From: CAZZBM01 sp964652255
Lineage (GTDB): Bacteria > Bdellovibrionota > Bacteriovoracia > Bacteriovoracales > CAZZBM01
Assembly (NCBI GenBank): GCA_964652255.1
Contig: CAZZBM010000001.1
Coordinates: forward strand, 372,001 to 436,000
Direction of reading: 5' to 3'
Length of the DNA: 64,000 nt
Within the stretch, counting starts at the first letter, position 1, and every line of letters starts with the position of its first letter. Of this stretch, positions 60,783 through 64,000 are shown in pieces. The notes under the pieces are model-generated. The model made no database searches. It saw only the letters and a list, made by a program, of their open reading frames with translations, and was not told the origin of the DNA. A program made the position numbers and the translations under genes.

Positions 60783-61319
60783 AAAAATTTTTTTTCAAAT
60801 GTCAAAAAATAGAATTCAATATTAATCGAGCTTTTCAATCCATACCAAAAAGGTCAACGAAATTGGAGTAGTTGGACAACTCCGGTCAAGTATTAAGGCA
60901 TTTTTTTAAGAAAAAAAATCTTATTTATCTGAAAAAACAATAAGTTACGAATACCCGTGTACCCGACCAGAAAATACGGTTATTACCCTCTACTTGCAAG
61001 ATTCTTGCAAATAGAAACAAAGAACTGTCTTGAAATTTTTTAGTTGAGCAAATAAGTGGGACTTTGATTTCTCTTGGAAAACCATACAGTTACCGTTCAG
61101 TGAATCGCTGAAATGAACTTTTGTTTTCAAAAAGTCATCTTTTTTCAAAAAAAGACCATTTTTTAACAGATCAATTTAGTCGGAGATAGGGGTAAAAAGT
61201 TGACCAATTTAGTTTTAAAAAGTTATGGAAAAAGATACAGTTAGATTAAAGAGCAAAAAATAGTCGTGGAAAAACATATACTTACGCTTCCTCCACTATT
61301 TTAGTCAGGTATTGACCAT
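60783..61319. other. Non-coding region between dnaA and the DnaA-box cluster
   Basis: About 540 bases without a convincing gene. It holds an A/T run after the dnaA stop; a hairpin GGAGT...ACTCC in GGAGTAGTTGGACAACTCC; the inverted repeat TTGCAAG-ATT-CTTGCAA (60994-61010); the inverted repeat TTCAGTGA-A-TCGCTGAA with one mismatch (61096-61112); and short direct repeats CAATTTAGT (61172, 61205) and TAAAAAGTT (61193, 61216, and again at 61596). These may be binding sites for origin regulators, or part of the dnaA 3' end. I see no RNase P, tmRNA, SRP or 6S RNA signature. Confidence 0.6.
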
Positions 61320-61611
61320 TGTGGAGAAAAAATGTGGAGAAATGTGGAGAAAAATAGAAAAATCATTACGGATATTCTGAGTTTTCCACAAAAATGTGGA
61401 AAACTTTTTTGCCAAAAATGTGGAAAACTCAAAAAATGTGGAAAACTTGCCAAAAATATACGAAATAAAGCCCTTTTTTTTGATAAAAAAAACCAATAGT
61501 TAAGCAACACGCTTTAGTCAACTATTTTTAAAAGAGCAAAATGTGGAGAAAATGTGGAAAACTTTTTGTCGTAACTTATGATTTTTCCAAGAGATTAAAA
61601 AGTTTTCCACA
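61320..61611 (+). other. oriC: Origin of replication: cluster of ten DnaA-box-like repeats
   Basis: Ten copies of TGTGGA(A/G)AA or its complement. Plus orientation: 61320, 61333, 61343 (TGTGGAGAA type); 61395, 61419, 61437 (TGTGGAAAA); 61542 (GAGAA type) and 61553 (GAAAA type). Opposite orientation, TTTTCCACA: 61382-61390 and 61603-61611. The E. coli consensus is TTATCCACA, so these are one-base variants of R-type boxes. Spacings of 10-13 bases between neighbours fit cooperative DnaA binding. The position between dnaA and dnaN is typical of origins. Confidence 0.9.
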
Positions 61612-61707
61612 TTTTTACCAGATAATAATAATAATATATATAAATATAAATAATTATTAAAAATATTCCCTTTGCAATTTTATTTCAGGACGGGTAAAAA
61701 ATCTGAC
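61612..61707 (+). other. AT-rich unwinding element with GAT/AAT triplets, upstream of dnaN
   Basis: From 61621 the sequence reads GATAATAATAATAATATATA and continues as nearly pure A/T to 61665. The run of trinucleotides directly after a DnaA box (61603-61611) and a short CAGATA spacer resembles the DnaA-trio element described for bacterial origins, and the A/T stretch is a likely duplex unwinding site. No dnaN promoter is obvious. ATG 61708 has no close Shine-Dalgarno. Confidence 0.65.
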
Positions 61708-62808
61708 ATGAAATGGATCAAAAAAGATCTTCTAAAAAAAAGTCTTTCCCGAGCTCAAGGTATTTTAGATAGAAAAGCAATAAGACCAGTTTTAAAATGC
61801 GTACACTTAAGTCCTTTAGATGATAAGTTAAGTTTATTTGCTACAGACTTAGAAGTTTCTTTAAAACAAGAAATTTTTTGTGAAACTTTTTTAGATAAAA
61901 ACTTTTGTGTTGAATTAAAAGAATTTTATGAAATATTATCTGAATGTCCTGAAGAAGAAATAGCTTTAAGTTTAGATGATAAAATTCTTACTATTCAAGG
62001 AAGACATTTTAAGTACAGTTTGCCTCTCTTTGATGAGACAGAGTATCCTTTATTTGAAGATTGTAATAAAAATTTTTTTAAAATTAATCGATTAAATTTA
62101 TTGAAATCAATACAATATACAGCACACGCTATTAGTAGTGATGAAAGCAGAGTATATTTAAATGGTGTTTATTTTGATTTTTCAAATCAAACTTTAAAAA
62201 CAGTTGCTTTAGATGGTTTTAAATTAGCTTATTTTGATTCAGGTGAAACAATTTACTCTCTTGAAGGTGGTTTGATTTTAAGAAAAAAAAGTATTTTAGA
62301 AATAAAAAAACTTTGTGAAGAATTTCAAGTAGAAGAATTAGAGTGTTCTTTTCACAATCATATTTTTTATATTCATTTTCCTGAAAACATTGTTTTTTCA
62401 GCAAGGGCTTTAGCAAGAGAGTTTCCTGATTACAAAAAAATACTTCCTTCAAAAGAGAAAGAATTTTTTGAATTTGATAAAGATCTTTTTATAGGGGCTT
62501 TAAAAAGATTAGCTATTGTTTCTGATAAAAAGGCTGGAGATGTTTTATTAAAATTTGATCGTAATAAAATTATTCTTTATTCTTCAGATCAAAGTTTAGC
62601 TCAAGGTGTTGAAGAGATTGAGCTCAGAAATATTCCTATTAGTGAAGGTAAATCTTTAAAGTTTAATATAAAATATCTTTTAGAAAGTCTTTCTTCTCTT
62701 CCTTCCAGTAAGATAAAATTTTCTTTATGCGATGGCCCTGTTTTGGTTCAATCAGAAGAACTTCCTCAGTACAAAGGAGTTCTTATGCCAACAGAAATTC
62801 ATGCTTAG
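61708..62808 (+). CDS. dnaN: DNA polymerase III sliding clamp (beta)
   Basis: Ring clamp that tethers polymerase III. 366 residues, the same as E. coli, from ATG 61708 (MKWIKKDLLKKSLSRAQGIL); the frame is open upstream only from a TTG. IRPVLKCVHLSPLDDKLSLF-type start, three repeated domains, and VLMPTEIHA at the end, where the usual C-terminal hydrophobic-cleft residues MPMRL are replaced by MPTEI. recF starts inside its last codons (overlap of 8 bases). Confidence 0.96.
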   Translation: MKWIKKDLLKKSLSRAQGILDRKAIRPVLKCVHLSPLDDKLSLFATDLEVSLKQEIFCETFLDKNFCVELKEFYEILSECPEEEIALSLDDKILTIQGRHFKYSLPLFDETEYPLFEDCNKNFFKINRLNLLKSIQYTAHAISSDESRVYLNGVYFDFSNQTLKTVALDGFKLAYFDSGETIYSLEGGLILRKKSILEIKKLCEEFQVEELECSFHNHIFYIHFPENIVFSARALAREFPDYKKILPSKEKEFFEFDKDLFIGALKRLAIVSDKKAGDVLLKFDRNKIILYSSDQSLAQGVEEIELRNIPISEGKSLKFNIKYLLESLSSLPSSKIKFSLCDGPVLVQSEELPQYKGVLMPTEIHA

Positions 62809-63820
62809 GCAGTTTCAAGTTACTAACTTCAGAAACTTAGATCAATATCATATTTTTTCTTTTGAAAAAGGTCTAAATTTTATTCTTGGAGAGAATGCTC
62901 AAGGAAAAACAAATCTTTTAGAAGCTATAGATCTTTTTTTAAGAGGAAAAAGCTTTAGAAAAAGTTCTATGAGTGAACTTTACTCTTTTGACCAACAAGA
63001 ACCTTTTATTTCTTTGAAAGGAATCTGGAAGGAGTCTTTATACACAAGATACCTTTTTTTGGAGAAAAAAGACACTTTAAAACCACTTTCACATACTTTT
63101 CCTATAGAACCCTTAAATCATTTTATTTTTTTAAAAGAAGAGGCAAAAAAGAGAGATTGGTTCGATTATCATTTTTCTTCTTTTTCTTTTTCTTTTTCTA
63201 AAGAATTAACTCAGGTAAAAAAAATACTTTTTCAAAAATCTTATTATTTAAAAAACTATCAAGAAAAAATGATTAAAATTCTGAACGAACAACTAGCTTC
63301 TAAAATTTTTTATCTTGCACAACAAAAAAAAAAATTTATTGAAGAAATAAATCCACTTTTGAAACAGGTCTTTAAAAACTTGTTTGAAGAAAAAAAAAAC
63401 CTTTCTATTGTTTTTCAGAGTCCTTTTAGTTCTTTAAAAGAAACCGAATCTCTCTTAGAAAAAAATTTAAAAGAAGAATTTTTAACAAAAAAAGTGGCTA
63501 GAACTTTATCTCTAGAGTCGTATGACTACATTTTAGATGATAAATCTGTTGAATCTTTTGCTTCTTTGGGACAAAAAAAAATAGCTTATTTAAGTACTTG
63601 TTTTGCTATTCTTGAGATTTATAAAAAGATCTATGAAGATTATCCTGTGATTCTTTTTGATGATTTTTCTGGAGAAATAGATGTTCAAAGAGAGAGAAAT
63701 TTGATAGAAGTATTGGAGGCTTATCCACAGGTTTTTTTAACAACGGTGGATAAAAGAGATTATAAAAATAATCGCTTTTTTTTAAAGGAAGGAAAAGTTT
63801 TTCATGAAGAAAGATTATGA
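62801..63820 (+). CDS. recF: DNA replication/repair protein RecF
   Basis: ABC-type ATPase that loads RecA at gaps. 339 residues from ATG 62801 (MLRQFQVTNFRNLDQYHIF), inside the dnaN end. Walker A LGENAQGKTNLLEAIDL (about 28-44), signature FASLGQKKIAYLS in place of the classic LSxGxxR, and Walker B VILFDDFSGEID. The C-terminal end overlaps gyrB by 17 bases. Confidence 0.93.
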   Translation: MLRQFQVTNFRNLDQYHIFSFEKGLNFILGENAQGKTNLLEAIDLFLRGKSFRKSSMSELYSFDQQEPFISLKGIWKESLYTRYLFLEKKDTLKPLSHTFPIEPLNHFIFLKEEAKKRDWFDYHFSSFSFSFSKELTQVKKILFQKSYYLKNYQEKMIKILNEQLASKIFYLAQQKKKFIEEINPLLKQVFKNLFEEKKNLSIVFQSPFSSLKETESLLEKNLKEEFLTKKVARTLSLESYDYILDDKSVESFASLGQKKIAYLSTCFAILEIYKKIYEDYPVILFDDFSGEIDVQRERNLIEVLEAYPQVFLTTVDKRDYKNNRFFLKEGKVFHEERL

Positions 63821-64000
63821 CGCAACCAAGATCAAGGTACTAGAAGGTCTTGAAGCTGTTCGAGTTCGGCCAGGAATGTATATTGGAGATACTGGTCAAA
63901 GAGGATTTCATCATTGTGTTTTTGAAATTGTAGATAATGCTGTTGATGAAGCTTTAGCTGGATTTTGTTCTGAAATTAAAGTTCATATAGAAGAAAATGG
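63804..64000 (+). CDS. gyrB: DNA gyrase subunit B (5' part, cut by window edge)
   Basis: The first 65 codons and two bases are present. The start ATG 63804 lies inside the recF end and is preceded by GGAAGGA. KIKVLEGLEAVRVRPGMYIG and HHCVFEIVDNAVDEALAG are the GHKL ATPase signatures, with the ATP-binding Glu and Asn kept. dnaA-dnaN-recF-gyrB is the classic order. Confidence 0.97.
   Translation, partial: MKKDYDATKIKVLEGLEAVRVRPGMYIGDTGQRGFHHCVFEIVDNAVDEALAGFCSEIKVHIEEN

Noticed and set aside
60783..61319. RNase P RNA, 4.5S RNA, tmRNA or 6S RNA in the origin gap
   Set aside because: None of the conserved core sequences of these RNAs was seen in either strand.
61301..61510. Open frames on the minus strand across the DnaA boxes
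   Set aside because: They are made of repeats of the box sequence (FSTF, FPHF patterns), overlap each other in two frames and have no homology pattern; they are a by-product of the repeats.

Overview
This is an AT-rich (roughly 30% G+C judged by eye), extremely compact bacterial chromosome segment that contains the replication origin. It is gram-negative: it has a BamD-like lipoprotein, outer-membrane barrel proteins, a TonB-type protein and many lipoboxes. The order rpmH-rnpA-yidD-yidC-mnmE-mnmG-rsmG-parA-parB-atp next to dnaA-dnaN-recF-gyrB, the csrA-fliW pair and the many small cell-envelope lipoproteins suggest a streamlined member of the Bdellovibrionota or a related 'deltaproteobacterial' lineage. 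That placement is inference from gene order and protein style, not from a tree. No insertion sequence, prophage, CRISPR array or restriction system is visible, and the genetic code is standard.

Layout. 1-12.6 kb (minus strand): tRNA-Thr, tRNA-Tyr, tRNA-Gly, (two inserted genes), tRNA-Thr, tRNA-Trp, secE, nusG, rplK, rplA, rplJ, rplL, rpoB and rpoC (cut by the window edge). 12.6-20.8 kb: rlmB-type methyltransferase and ruvB-ruvA-ruvC, divergent folD-gcvH-like, a TonB-like protein with PBP1A, then csrA-fliW. 20.1-29.1 kb: envelope genes (TPR, BamD-like, AI-2E-type permease, cyclic-nucleotide-binding protein, SH3-like protein), tRNA-Asn, erpA, an L,D-transpeptidase-like lipoprotein, a cobalamin adenosyltransferase, ferredoxin, lspA, a [2Fe-2S] Bfd-like protein with an endonuclease-IV-like protein, and small lipoproteins including a LysM protein. 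29.2-42.9 kb: etfBA, mrp, a HAMP-like membrane protein/hypothetical/lytic transglycosylase operon, ychF, pth, tRNA-Gln, a porin-like barrel, rpe-fmt-def, priA and a pilin-like microprotein. 42.9-59.3 kb (minus): one long co-directional block of radA, ligA, a hypothetical, atpC-D-G-A-H-F-F', parB, parA, rsmG, mnmG, mnmE, yidC, yidD, rnpA, rpmH (listed left to right; transcription is in the reverse order). 59.4-64 kb (plus): dnaA, an origin region with ten DnaA-box-like repeats and an AT-rich unwinding element, dnaN, recF and the start of gyrB.

How it works together. Essential information-processing, ATP synthase and cell-wall genes left of the origin are almost all on the minus strand, i.e. 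co-oriented with the left replication fork. The plus-strand genes left of the origin are islands of one to three genes. Genes in an operon usually overlap by a few bases (ATGA, TAATG or longer), implying translational coupling. All nine convergent protein-gene pairs in the window also overlap at their 3' ends, so there is no room for ordinary terminators between them.

Most notable observations: the universal 3' overlaps of convergent genes; a conserved tRNA-tuf-secE cluster that has lost tuf and gained two opposing genes; -10-like boxes only 6-10 nt before start codons of plus-strand genes (possible leaderless mRNAs); Shine-Dalgarno sequences buried in hairpins before rplJ, erpA, the L,D-transpeptidase gene and rpmH; a minimal F-type ATP synthase (75-residue epsilon, 126-residue delta); a solitary lipoyl-lysine GcvH-like protein; and a 50-residue pilin-like microprotein. 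I did not see a clearly new defence or mobile system.
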